From assembly GCA_014872805.1 (NCBI GenBank), contig WKFN01000012.1, forward strand, positions 186,001-250,000: 64,000 nucleotides of DNA, read 5' to 3'. Below are positions 36,314-44,752 of this stretch, in pieces. Numbering within the stretch: the stretch's first letter is position 1; each line of letters begins with the position of its first letter. The translations under genes were made by a program, and so were the position numbers. The stretch comes from Opacimonas sp014872805 (GTDB lineage Bacteria > Pseudomonadota > Gammaproteobacteria > Enterobacterales > Alteromonadaceae). The notes below the pieces were generated by a model that made no database searches, was not told the origin of the DNA, and saw only the letters and a list, made by a program, of their open reading frames with translations.

Positions 36314-37208
36314 ACATGACCCAACAAGCAAAAAACAGTTTGACTTGAATTGGATTAAACAACAGTACTAGATGCTTGGCAATGGTGCCACCAATGATAG
36401 CGCCAAGTCCAGCAAAGGCAGCAATTGGATACACAATCGTTGCAAATCCCTCTGTTGTCAATGCATTATTTAATACAAAGTAACCAATGCCTGCCCATAC
36501 CGAGAATGCGGTTAAAATTACCGCACAAGCAATCGAAAGCGTCACTGATGCATTACGTAAAATCAAATACACCGCAACAAGTTCACCTACACCAACCGAT
36601 AACCAAGCGGTAACCATGCCACCAAAATATGCCACTATGGGCAGTGCGATTTTGTCAAACAGATTAGGTGTAAAAATCTGATCGCTTTGTTTCATTTTTG
36701 GGATAGTGACAAACAAAGCCAACGCCAGCAAAATGGAAAAGCTGCCAAAAACCCAATGTAAAACGTCATCTGATTGAGTGATCAAGACCATAAAGCCTGA
36801 ATACTGAACGGTCCAAATTCCCAAAAATGAAAATGGTATCGTCAATACCAGTAACTTTGGCAACACACGCCAAATCGAGCGCAAAAAACTATCTCGCTTC
36901 GATAACACATATTGGTCGCGCCAACTGATTGCACCTGCAACCATACCGCAGCACTGAATGGCAAAACTGGTCGCCACGATATTCATCGCCGTTAACTCAA
37001 ACTGATTGAACAAGGGCACAAACACAACCCCTCCACCGGCTCCTGTGGCATTTGCAAAAATCGCCCCAATGACACCTACCAAACTAAACCCAGCATAATT
37101 TTGCACAACAGACACAGGATCGGATTGCATAAAGAGCAAACCAATTAAAATAAATAACAGTAATAATAATAGGTAAAGTCGTTTTTTGCGCAGCGGCGAA
37201 GTTTTCAT
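36285..37208 (-). CDS. TauE/SafE-family anion permease
   Basis: 307 residues from the ATG at 37208. About eight membrane helices; GAIFANATGAGGGVVFVPLFN is the first repeat motif of the TSUP (sulfite/organosulfonate exporter) family, with a related GLGAIIGGTIAKHLV in the second repeat. The frame is open further upstream to 37517, but that would run through the divergent DUF2244 gene; ATG 37208 leaves an 82-bp promoter interval. No strong ribosome site is seen at either start. Confidence 0.8.
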   Translation of the reverse strand: MKTSPLRKKRLYLLLLLLFILIGLLFMQSDPVSVVQNYAGFSLVGVIGAIFANATGAGGGVVFVPLFNQFELTAMNIVATSFAIQCCGMVAGAISWRDQYVLSKRDSFLRSIWRVLPKLLVLTIPFSFLGIWTVQYSGFMVLITQSDDVLHWVFGSFSILLALALFVTIPKMKQSDQIFTPNLFDKIALPIVAYFGGMVTAWLSVGVGELVAVYLILRNASVTLSIACAVILTAFSVWAGIGYFVLNNALTTEGFATIVYPIAAFAGLGAIIGGTIAKHLVLLFNPIQVKLFFACWVMFMGLASLPW

Positions 37209-37290
37209 TATTATTTTTGCAACGAGCAGCGAAATTTGACGCCCACTGTACACAAACCATTTTAATAAAGATAGATACAGCAGAAAAAGC

Positions 37291-37788
37291 ATGGTTGAAA
37301 TCCAAGAACACCCAGACACAACAATCATCAAACTGACGCCTAATCGCTCCGCCACTTGGCGTGAAACCAAGATTGCCATAGGTATTATGGTGGTTTTGGT
37401 CATGACCATTGCTTTTGGCTGGGCAGCAGTAGGTGCTTGGGTGATTTTGCCTTTTGCTGGATTAGAAGTCGGATTATTTGCGTATTTTATGTACCGGATC
37501 TGTCGGCAGGGATTCAATCAACAGATCGTCACGATCACCAAAGAGTTTGTGCTGATTGAATCAGGTATTATGCGCCGAGAAGTCGCGCGTACTTATGACC
37601 GTAACCAGCTGAGCTTTGAGGTGACGGAAACCGAACGCGATTGGCACTTACCGGACATTGTAATGTGCTTGGGCATGTATCGCTTGAGCATTGGCGAGTT
37701 CCTCAACAAAGACGATCGCATAAAACTCAAAGATGCCCTCAAAAACAATGGCCTTCCGCTATCACGCACACATTGGTGGAAAGATTAA
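37291..37788 (+). CDS. DUF2244 family membrane protein
   Basis: 165 residues. An N-terminal soluble strand (LTPNRSATW), two membrane helices at about 26-50 and 50-70, then a C-terminal beta-rich domain (VLIESGIMRREVARTYDR). Matches the DUF2244 family, often found near cytochrome c oxidase genes; none is present here. The 3' end overlaps the convergent DUF2855 gene by 4 bp. Confidence 0.85.
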   Translation: MVEIQEHPDTTIIKLTPNRSATWRETKIAIGIMVVLVMTIAFGWAAVGAWVILPFAGLEVGLFAYFMYRICRQGFNQQIVTITKEFVLIESGIMRREVARTYDRNQLSFEVTETERDWHLPDIVMCLGMYRLSIGEFLNKDDRIKLKDALKNNGLPLSRTHWWKD

Positions 37789-38873
37789 AACTGACACCAC
37801 AGCATTTTTTGAGGATTCACCTCACCCGCTATGAAGCGCTGATACTCAATCGTAAAACCTTCCCGTGCGCTCACTTGTTGAAGCGTCAAAATCGAGTTAA
37901 GCTGTGTCGCCACCCCTTGCCAAGCGTCATAGTATTTGGCCAAAAACAATTCTCGCCCCCAAATATGTGTCATCTGCTTAACGTGTTCTGGGGCAAAAAA
38001 CACACTCCCTTTGAGTTTGCCGTGAGGTTTATTGGTTTGCGCTTTAACGTCTGTGACACCAATAAATGCGGTATGCTGGTGATGGGAGTGCAAAATTTCT
38101 TGTAGGTTTTGTAACAGCGCTTTATTCCCTGTAAAATCCAAGATCCAAACTGGGTGTGTGTAGCGCAGATTGTGAATGGCGTCGTACTCAACAATTTCGT
38201 CATAACACCCGAGGCCTTGCACAAAATCAACGTTCGCAGGACTGGTTATGCCGACCACTTCTATATTCGGTAGTTTTTGAAGTAAATACGCACATCCGTA
38301 GGCGGTTTTACTGGACGCACTGGTCAATAGAATAGTTGTTGTTTGATGTTTGGTTTGCGCAGCGACAAATTCGGATAAAACAAACGAGGTCAAAAACAAC
38401 GGACGAAAGTTAGCTTGCCATGCCTCTCTGTTGGCATCGTAAACGGCATCAGCGTCACAGAACAAATAACTGTCATACACTGGCGCATTACTTTTGCGTA
38501 TGGGATGCCCATCTATGTATCCGTGACGAGTCACTTTCTCCGGTGTCATGACCCAGTGGGTGCTCGAAGGGAAATACCCAAATACGCGTTTCCCCACCTC
38601 AACGTCTGGATGTGTCGACGCAAGTACATTGGCAAAGCCCCACATCGGCATAATGCCTCTGTCTACATCGTCTTCATAAGGGAAGAATCCCCAGTAGCCA
38701 AAATTATCCCCCGTCACTGCGTACGTAATGTTATTACTCGACAACCCAACTTTGTCTACACGCAACAAGATTTGCTTTGACTCGAGAATGGGAATGTCGT
38801 GCTCCAACCAGCGCGCATCTGACAAATTGTCTTTGGCGATAGTAAACGTGGCAGCGTGTTCTGACGTATGCAT
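37785..38873 (-). CDS. DUF2855 family protein
   Basis: 362 residues. A medium-chain dehydrogenase-like fold without zinc ligands: LLRVDKVGLSSNNITYAVTGD, MPMWGFANVLAS, and LLTSASSKTAYGCAYLL at the nucleotide-binding region. This is the DUF2855 family, of unknown substrate. Single gene, divergent from the reductase at 38985. Confidence 0.82.
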   Translation of the reverse strand: MHTSEHAATFTIAKDNLSDARWLEHDIPILESKQILLRVDKVGLSSNNITYAVTGDNFGYWGFFPYEDDVDRGIMPMWGFANVLASTHPDVEVGKRVFGYFPSSTHWVMTPEKVTRHGYIDGHPIRKSNAPVYDSYLFCDADAVYDANREAWQANFRPLFLTSFVLSEFVAAQTKHQTTTILLTSASSKTAYGCAYLLQKLPNIEVVGITSPANVDFVQGLGCYDEIVEYDAIHNLRYTHPVWILDFTGNKALLQNLQEILHSHHQHTAFIGVTDVKAQTNKPHGKLKGSVFFAPEHVKQMTHIWGRELFLAKYYDAWQGVATQLNSILTLQQVSAREGFTIEYQRFIAGEVNPQKMLWCQF

Positions 38874-38984
38874 AATTATTAATTCTATTTATTGGTCAAA
38901 GCATGAATACTTGTGCTCTAATCTTAGGTAAGTATCCAATAAATCACAACAATAAACAGACAAGGAACTGAGGTTTTTCATATA

Positions 38985-40187
38985 ATGTCCAATTCATTCG
39001 ATATCGTTTTATATGGTGCGACAAGCTTTGTCGGACAAATCACTGCCAAATATTTAGCTCAACATACCTCAGAACCCTTTTCGTGGGCAATCGCGGGGCG
39101 TAACCGGGCTAAGCTAGAATCGCTAAAATCCGAACTAGGGCTTGCAGATTTACCCATTTTGGTAGCGGATAGTCATGATGAAGAGGCGCTGCGGGGTATC
39201 GCCGAACAGACTAAAGTTATTATCACGACCGTGGGTCCGTATGCGTTGTATGGCGAAATACTTGTCAAAATCTGTACCGAAACGGGTACCGATTACTGTG
39301 ATTTGACCGGAGAGCCTCAGTGGATCAAGCAAATGCTTGATCAATATGAAGACAAAGCCCAAGAGAGCGGCGCTCGCATCATTCACAGTGCCGGCTTTGA
39401 CTCGATTCCATCCGATTTGGGAGTATGGGCGCTGCAAGAACACGCCATCGCCGCAACCGGCCAGCCTGTTTCGCACATTAAAATGCGCGTAAACAAAATA
39501 CGGGGTGCGGCATCCGGCGGCACCGTCGCCAGTATGCTCAATGTTATGGCCGATGTGGGAAAAGACAAATCCTTGCGCAAAGTATTGGTGAATCCCTATG
39601 TGTTGTGCCCTGCTGAACATGGTTATCATGTGCGTCAAACCAACCACCAAAAAGCACAATTTGAAGACGATACCCAAATGTGGGTAATGCCTTTTGTCAT
39701 GGCCGCAATCAACGAGCGCATTGTGCATCGCACCAATGCATTATTACACAGCCGTTATGGCACTGATTTTCGCTATGACGAGGCGATGCGCGCCAAATCA
39801 GCCGGGCAAGCATGGGGGATGACCCTAGGACTCGGTGCATTTATGCTCGGGGCGGCGACGGGATTGGGGCGTAAGGTTATGGCCAAGACCTTTTTGCCCA
39901 AGCCTGGTGAAGGGCCAAGCGAGCAAGCTCAGCTCAAAGGGATGTTTGATATGCGTTTTTATGGTACGGCCTCGAATGGTGCAAAACTGGAGTACAAAGT
40001 CGAAGGGGACCGCGACCCAGGCTATGGCTCTACCGCCAAAATGCTCGCCCAAGTCGGTTTGTGTTTAGCAAAAGATGTCTCCGAATTGGAGGGCGGTTGT
40101 TGGACGCCCGCATCTGGCTTAGGGCAAAAACTCGTTGCTCGCTTGGCAGAACATGCAGGCGTAAGCGTCGAGCAAGTGGTGCGCTAA
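38985..40187 (+). CDS. Saccharopine dehydrogenase-like trans-acting enoyl reductase
   Basis: 400 residues. The nucleotide fold begins YGATSFVGQITAKYLA; TVGPYALYGE, YCDLTGE and HSAGFDSIPSDLG are the conserved motifs of the saccharopine-dehydrogenase-like family that includes mycobacterial trans-acting enoyl reductase. In proteobacteria the substrate is unknown. It ends one base before the convergent membrane-protein gene. Confidence 0.9.
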   Translation: MSNSFDIVLYGATSFVGQITAKYLAQHTSEPFSWAIAGRNRAKLESLKSELGLADLPILVADSHDEEALRGIAEQTKVIITTVGPYALYGEILVKICTETGTDYCDLTGEPQWIKQMLDQYEDKAQESGARIIHSAGFDSIPSDLGVWALQEHAIAATGQPVSHIKMRVNKIRGAASGGTVASMLNVMADVGKDKSLRKVLVNPYVLCPAEHGYHVRQTNHQKAQFEDDTQMWVMPFVMAAINERIVHRTNALLHSRYGTDFRYDEAMRAKSAGQAWGMTLGLGAFMLGAATGLGRKVMAKTFLPKPGEGPSEQAQLKGMFDMRFYGTASNGAKLEYKVEGDRDPGYGSTAKMLAQVGLCLAKDVSELEGGCWTPASGLGQKLVARLAEHAGVSVEQVVR

Positions 40188-40712
40188 TTACTTTTTGGGT
40201 TTTTTATCCAAAATCACCTCGGCTTGAGTGCGCAATTTGGTTTTAATGCGAATATTCGCAAAGGGATCAGGTGTACCATTAATGGCGTCATGACTCTGAT
40301 TTTCGGCTTCGACTTGCGCTTTTGCTGAAGCGACTGCCTCTTTATCCGTTTTAGCTTGAGAAAACGTTGCCTTGGTTGTGCTGGTTACTTTTTCTTTTGC
40401 TTTAAGGATTGTATCCAAAACCGCATTGCCCTTGCCTTGTTGCGCGGCTTCTTCAGCTTCTAAACGTTTATTGGCATAGTGATTGATGACAAAAAAGCCA
40501 ACTAATAAGGCAACATACGCGCAGTATTTGTAAATAAAACTCATGCCCGTTGCCACAACCGGCTCTTGCATCTGCGCCCATGTTAAATAATCGGAATGTG
40601 CCATATTGATAATGACGATGGTAAAAATCAGCAACAACATCGTCACAATGAGCACTTTGTAATTGCGCCAAAGCAAAAAAGTTAAGGCGTATTTGATTAA
40701 ACGACTCATCAC
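40188..40712 (-). CDS. Hypothetical two-helix membrane protein
   Basis: 174 residues. Two membrane helices at about 20-36 and 60-78, then a charged Ala/Lys/Glu-rich cytoplasmic tail predicted to be helical. I do not recognise a family. It overlaps the upstream 75-residue gene by 4 bp (ATGA-type), so the two are coupled, and its stop codon directly abuts the stop of the convergent enoyl reductase gene. Confidence 0.75.
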   Translation of the reverse strand: MMSRLIKYALTFLLWRNYKVLIVTMLLLIFTIVIINMAHSDYLTWAQMQEPVVATGMSFIYKYCAYVALLVGFFVINHYANKRLEAEEAAQQGKGNAVLDTILKAKEKVTSTTKATFSQAKTDKEAVASAKAQVEAENQSHDAINGTPDPFANIRIKTKLRTQAEVILDKKPKK

Positions 40713-40936
40713 CCAAAGAATCCTATGCCTAAAGCTGCCAGCACGGCGAGAAAGCCTTTCTCTTTGAATGAGTTGTAGATTTTTTGTTCTTCTTCGGCAA
40801 CGATGATCTCGAGTTCCTCTTCAGAAAAATCCTCCAAGGCACGTTCACACAAAATAATTCGTACCTTGGCTCGCTCAATTGCTTTATCGCGGATGGCTTG
40901 TTTGATCTTGTCTTTTTGATCGATGAAAAACTGCAC
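40709..40936 (-). CDS. Small hypothetical protein
   Basis: 75 residues: an amphipathic charged helix (FIDQKDKIKQAIRDKAIERA), an acidic segment, and a short hydrophobic C terminus (FLAVLAALGIGFFG) that could insert in the membrane. No family recognised. Coupled to the downstream membrane-protein gene by a 4-bp overlap, which suggests the two products work together. Confidence 0.7.
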   Translation of the reverse strand: MQFFIDQKDKIKQAIRDKAIERAKVRIILCERALEDFSEEELEIIVAEEEQKIYNSFKEKGFLAVLAALGIGFFG

Positions 40937-40964
40937 TGAAAATCCTCATACTGACAATAACAGT

Positions 40965-41238
40965 CTACACGAAAATATCAAAATTCTCCTGTTCGTCATC
41001 GTCAATATATGTATCTTTTTGTTGTGAGTTGTGTTTTTGTTGCATGGCATCATGGGCTGGATGGTGGTTTTCTTCGGTGAAATCCTTTCCATCTTCTGCG
41101 GTTTTGCGAATTTCTAGATGGCGTTCGACCTTTTGCCCCTTGCTCTCGTGCGGCGTGAACCGGGGTATCTTTAATTAAGACCATCCGCGCATAACTTATT
41201 ACAAGAATAGACAAGCTTAGCATTGAATCAATCCTCAC
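40965..41238 (-). pseudogene. Possible small gene broken by a frameshift
   Basis: Two minus-strand frames join here. From a GTG at 41238 (or ATG 41223) a short hydrophobic stretch is read (LSLSILVISYARMVLIKDTP). In the next frame, open from 41174 to a stop at 40965 with no usable start of its own, a protein-like charged sequence follows (VERHLEIRKTAEDGKDFTEE, ending DDDEQENFDIFV). Removing one base from the CCCC run near 41165-41168 joins them into one protein of about 90 residues. Composition, not homology, supports this; no family recognised. Confidence 0.35.
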
Positions 41239-41251
41239 AATTGGGTATCAT
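41223..41251 (+). promoter_or_regulatory. his operon promoter
   Basis: TTGAAT at 41223-41228 and TATCAT at 41246-41251 with a 17-nt spacer; transcription would start near 41258, about 20 nt ahead of the leader peptide. The best sigma70-type match ahead of hisL. Confidence 0.65.
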
Positions 41252-41278
41252 TCTCCCCATCAAAGATACGAGATTTTT

Positions 41279-41323
41279 ATGATTTTCAATAACGCAGCTA
41301 ACCACCATCATCATTTAGCATAA
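41279..41323 (+). CDS. hisL: his operon leader peptide
   Basis: A 14-codon frame, MIFNNAANHHHHLA, with four consecutive histidine codons at 41303-41314. It stands 20 nt after the promoter start and 60 nt ahead of an intrinsic terminator, the standard layout of a histidine attenuation leader. The E. coli leader has seven His codons. The ribosome site is weak (ACGAG region about 8 nt upstream). Confidence 0.88.
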   Translation: MIFNNAANHHHHLA

Positions 41324-41413
41324 CCTTTCTGGTTTGTGCTGGAAGGGTTATTGTCCTTCCAGTGGCGTTGAAATCGATTCAAGACCCCCGGAAGGCACTT
41401 CTGGGGGTTTTTT
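41322..41413 (+). terminator. his attenuator
   Basis: The terminator hairpin is 41384-41408 (ACCCCCGGAAG with CTTCTGGGGGT, 3-nt loop, one G-T pair) followed by six T to 41413. Upstream, segment A (41322-41329) can pair with B (41342-41349), B (41339-41346) with C (41355-41362), and C (CCTTCC) with GGAAGG at 41390-41395 inside the ascending arm of the terminator. These pairings exclude one another, as expected for attenuation control of hisG-hisH by charged tRNA-His. Confidence 0.8.
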
Positions 41414-41449
41414 GTTAGCGTTTACACTAACATTTTTTAAGGAATACAC

Positions 41450-42349
41450 ATGAGTGACAGCAACCGATTACGCATCGCCATCCAAAAATCTGGGCGATTA
41501 TCAGACGACTCCATTGCATTATTAAAAGCGATCGGTGTCAAATTACAGATCCGAGACCGGTTACTTATCGCTCACTCGACCAATATGCCAATTGATTTGT
41601 TGCGTGTGCGTGATGATGATATCCCAGGATTGGTCATGGACGGTGTCGTCGATTTAGGTTTTATTGGTGAGAACGAACTGGAAGAAAAAATGCTTGAACG
41701 TCAAGCTGCTGGAAAACCCAGCGAGTTCAAAACGCTGCGTCGTCTTGACTACGGCGGTTGTCGCTTGTCTATCGCCGTCCCCAATGAATTAGCTTACGAA
41801 GGTGTACAGTCTTTAGAAGGCAAAAAAGTTGCGACAACCTATCCTTACCTTCTTGAGCGCTTCTTTGCCGAAAAAGGCGTTAATGCCCAAGCCGTTATGC
41901 TTACGGGTTCCGTTGAAGTGGCACCACGTGCCGGTGTGGCCGATGCCATTTGTGACTTGGTGTCAACTGGGGCTACTTTGGAAGCCAACGGTTTGCATGA
42001 AGAAGACGTCATTTTCAAATCTAAAGCGGTCTTAATTCAGCGCGCTGGTGAGTTAGAAAACACTAAGCAAGATATGATCAATCGCTTCTTACCTCGTATC
42101 GACGGTGTGATTCAGGCCAAAGAATCAAAATACATCATGCTCCACGCGCCGAAAGCGTATTTGGAGCAAGTGAAATCATTATTACCAGGGGCCGAGAACC
42201 CTACCGTGTTACCGCTTGCGCAATCAGATGATACCGTGGCCATTCACGTCGTATCTTCTGAAGATTTGTTCTGGACGACGATGGAAAAACTCAAAGCCTT
42301 AGGCTGCAGTTCCATCTTGGTCATGCCAATTGAAAAAATGATGGGTTAA
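41450..42349 (+). CDS. hisG: ATP phosphoribosyltransferase (long form)
   Basis: 299 residues, the long, self-regulated form with a C-terminal ACT-like domain. Condenses ATP and PRPP, the first step of histidine synthesis, feedback-inhibited by histidine. LRIAIQKSGRLSDDS at the start, DLGFIGENELEE and the PRPP loop around DAICDLVSTGATLEANGL are diagnostic. First structural gene after the attenuator; 7 bp before hisD. Confidence 0.97.
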   Translation: MSDSNRLRIAIQKSGRLSDDSIALLKAIGVKLQIRDRLLIAHSTNMPIDLLRVRDDDIPGLVMDGVVDLGFIGENELEEKMLERQAAGKPSEFKTLRRLDYGGCRLSIAVPNELAYEGVQSLEGKKVATTYPYLLERFFAEKGVNAQAVMLTGSVEVAPRAGVADAICDLVSTGATLEANGLHEEDVIFKSKAVLIQRAGELENTKQDMINRFLPRIDGVIQAKESKYIMLHAPKAYLEQVKSLLPGAENPTVLPLAQSDDTVAIHVVSSEDLFWTTMEKLKALGCSSILVMPIEKMMG

Positions 42350-42356
42350 CTCGTAT

Positions 42357-43661
42357 ATGCTGATCCAATGGTCACAACTATCAGATGAAGCTCGTGTTGA
42401 CGCACTGGCTCGCCCTGCACAAAGTGTCAACCCGCAGTTGACCGAACAAGTACAAGCAATCATTGAAACGATTCGCACCGATGGTGATGCGGGATTGTTG
42501 AATTACACTGCAAGATTTGATGAAGTAAAACTTGACTCTCTGAGACTCACTGAAGAGCGTAAAACAGCAGCGTTAGCGTCACTCGATCCAGCGGTGAAAG
42601 CGTCAATTAATGTTGCCTATCGCAATATCAAAGCGTTCCACCAAGCGCAGATGCCACAAGATGTTGAGCTAGAAACTCAGCCTGGCGTGGTGTGTGAGCT
42701 CAAACACGTCGCCTTAGATGCTGTCGGCTTGTATGTGCCTGGTGGCTCAGCCCCATTGCCGTCAACGGTATTAATGCTCGGTACGACTGCGCAAGTTGCT
42801 GGGTGTCCACGCAAAGTATTAGTCAGTCCGCCAAGTCCGCAACAGTCTTTATCCCCTGAAATCATTTATGCCGCACAGCTATGTGAAATTGATGAGATTT
42901 ATTTGGTGGGCGGTGCGCATGCCATTGCTGCGCTTGCACTTGGCACAGAGACCATTGCCAAAGTGGATAAAATCTTTGGCCCGGGTAATAGTTATGTGAC
43001 CGAGGCGAAACAACAAGTGACCATGCTTGCAGGCGGGCCTGCTATTGATATGCCGGCCGGTCCTTCCGAAGTTTTAGTACTCGCTGATGCTCAAGCGGAT
43101 GCCGATTTTGTGGCTTCAGATCTGTTATCACAGGCCGAGCACGGCAAAGATTCACAAGCGATTCTGGTGACGGAATCACTAGAGTTTGCCAACGCCGTAC
43201 AAGCCTCGGTTGCCGAGCAACTTGCTCAACTCAGTCGTTGTGACATCGCAACCCATGCCATGCAATACGCGCGCTATATCGTCTGCTCGGATATTGATGA
43301 AGCCATTCAAGTATCGAATCAATATGCACCAGAGCATTTGATTGTGCAAGTACAAGATACCGATGCAGCCTTAGCCAAACTCAAATACGCAGGTTCAATC
43401 TTTGTTGGACCTTATTCGCCAGAATCTGCTGGCGACTACGCGTCTGGTACCAATCACGTATTGCCGACCTACGGCTACTCACGCAACTACTCAAGCTTAG
43501 GCTTGATGGATTTTATGCGTCGCTATACCGTGCAAACCTTATCCGCTAAAGGGATACAAGATCTGGGCCCCGATATAATGCGCATTGCTGATGCCGAAGG
43601 GCTGGATGCGCATCGCAATGCGGTGGCGATCCGTTTAGCTAAACTCGGAGGCAAGGCATGA
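42357..43661 (+). CDS. hisD: Histidinol dehydrogenase
   Basis: 434 residues. Zinc enzyme that oxidises histidinol to histidine in two NAD-dependent steps. YVPGGSAPLPSTVLM, DKIFGPGNSYVTEAK, DMPAGPSEVLV and LLSQAEHG (zinc His region) and the C-terminal YAPEHLIVQV are present. Overlaps hisC by 4 bp (ATGA). Confidence 0.97.
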   Translation: MLIQWSQLSDEARVDALARPAQSVNPQLTEQVQAIIETIRTDGDAGLLNYTARFDEVKLDSLRLTEERKTAALASLDPAVKASINVAYRNIKAFHQAQMPQDVELETQPGVVCELKHVALDAVGLYVPGGSAPLPSTVLMLGTTAQVAGCPRKVLVSPPSPQQSLSPEIIYAAQLCEIDEIYLVGGAHAIAALALGTETIAKVDKIFGPGNSYVTEAKQQVTMLAGGPAIDMPAGPSEVLVLADAQADADFVASDLLSQAEHGKDSQAILVTESLEFANAVQASVAEQLAQLSRCDIATHAMQYARYIVCSDIDEAIQVSNQYAPEHLIVQVQDTDAALAKLKYAGSIFVGPYSPESAGDYASGTNHVLPTYGYSRNYSSLGLMDFMRRYTVQTLSAKGIQDLGPDIMRIADAEGLDAHRNAVAIRLAKLGGKA

Positions 43662-44752
43662 GTATTTTGTCACTAGTTGCCAAACACGTTGTTAACTTAG
43701 TACCTTATGCATCGGCTCGTCGTCTATTCAAAGCGTCGGAACAAGGTGCTGCAAAACCAGTGTGGCTCAATGCTAACGAAGCACCAACGGGCAAGCACTA
43801 CACCTTAGATACGTCTTTGTACAATCGCTATCCAGATTGTCAGCCCGATGCGGTGATTGCAGGCTATGCGCGTTATACAGGATTAAAGAAAGAGCAAGTA
43901 TTGGTCTCGCGTGGCGCCGATGAAGGCATTGAGCTATTGATCCGCGGCTTTTGTGATGCCGGTCGAGACGCTGTTTTAATTTGCCCACCGACTTATGGTA
44001 TGTACGCCATCAGCGCCCGTACCTTTGATATCGATGTGGTGGAAGTGCCCCTTATCAATGATTTTCAGTTGGATGTAAAAAATATCGTTGCGCAGCTAGA
44101 CCGCGTCAAAATGGTTTTTATCTGCGCACCGAACAATCCAACTGGTACATTGCCTGCTCGTACTGACATTGAGGCAGTGATAGCTGCAGCCAAAGACAGA
44201 GCCTTAGTGATCATTGATGAAGCGTACGTTGAATTTACACAAGAGACGGCTTTAGGATGGCTTGAGCATGAACATGTGGTGGTGTTACGCACATTATCCA
44301 AAGCGTTTGGTTTAGCGGGTTTGCGTTGCGGCTTTACGCTCGCGCACCCTGCGGTCATTGAGACCTTACTCAAAGTGATTGCACCGTATCCTTTGTCTGC
44401 TCCGGTTGCCGATATTGCGGCACAAGCACTTAGCCATGACGGTTTAGGGGCGATGCGTGCGCAGGTCAATCAGACCTTGGCTAATCAAAAAGCGATTTTG
44501 ACGCAATTAACAAGGTTTGGTGATATTGAATTAGTGGGCGCTCAGCACGGAAACTTTATTCTATTTCGCACCGCATACAAAGACGCCCTGATGGCGCACT
44601 TGGTCGAGCACAAGGTGTTTATACGTGACCAATCCAAACAACCTCAGCTTGAAAATTGTCTACGGATCAGCACCGGTACTCAGGAAGAAAATGCCAAATT
44701 ATTAAGCTTAATAGAACAATTTTATACTACACAGGGATCCACCCGCGCATGA
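43658..44752 (+). CDS. hisC: Histidinol-phosphate aminotransferase
   Basis: 364 residues, a fold-type I PLP enzyme. The PLP lysine is Lys215 in RTLSKAFGLAGLRCGF; ANEAP near residue 42, CAPNNPTG and IIDEAYVEF are also present. Overlaps hisD at the start and hisB at the end by 4 bp each. Confidence 0.96.
   Translation: MSILSLVAKHVVNLVPYASARRLFKASEQGAAKPVWLNANEAPTGKHYTLDTSLYNRYPDCQPDAVIAGYARYTGLKKEQVLVSRGADEGIELLIRGFCDAGRDAVLICPPTYGMYAISARTFDIDVVEVPLINDFQLDVKNIVAQLDRVKMVFICAPNNPTGTLPARTDIEAVIAAAKDRALVIIDEAYVEFTQETALGWLEHEHVVVLRTLSKAFGLAGLRCGFTLAHPAVIETLLKVIAPYPLSAPVADIAAQALSHDGLGAMRAQVNQTLANQKAILTQLTRFGDIELVGAQHGNFILFRTAYKDALMAHLVEHKVFIRDQSKQPQLENCLRISTGTQEENAKLLSLIEQFYTTQGSTRA

Noticed and set aside
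39150..39728. 192-codon minus-strand frame
   Set aside because: Antisense to the enoyl reductase gene, which has clear family motifs; no motif in the antisense frame.
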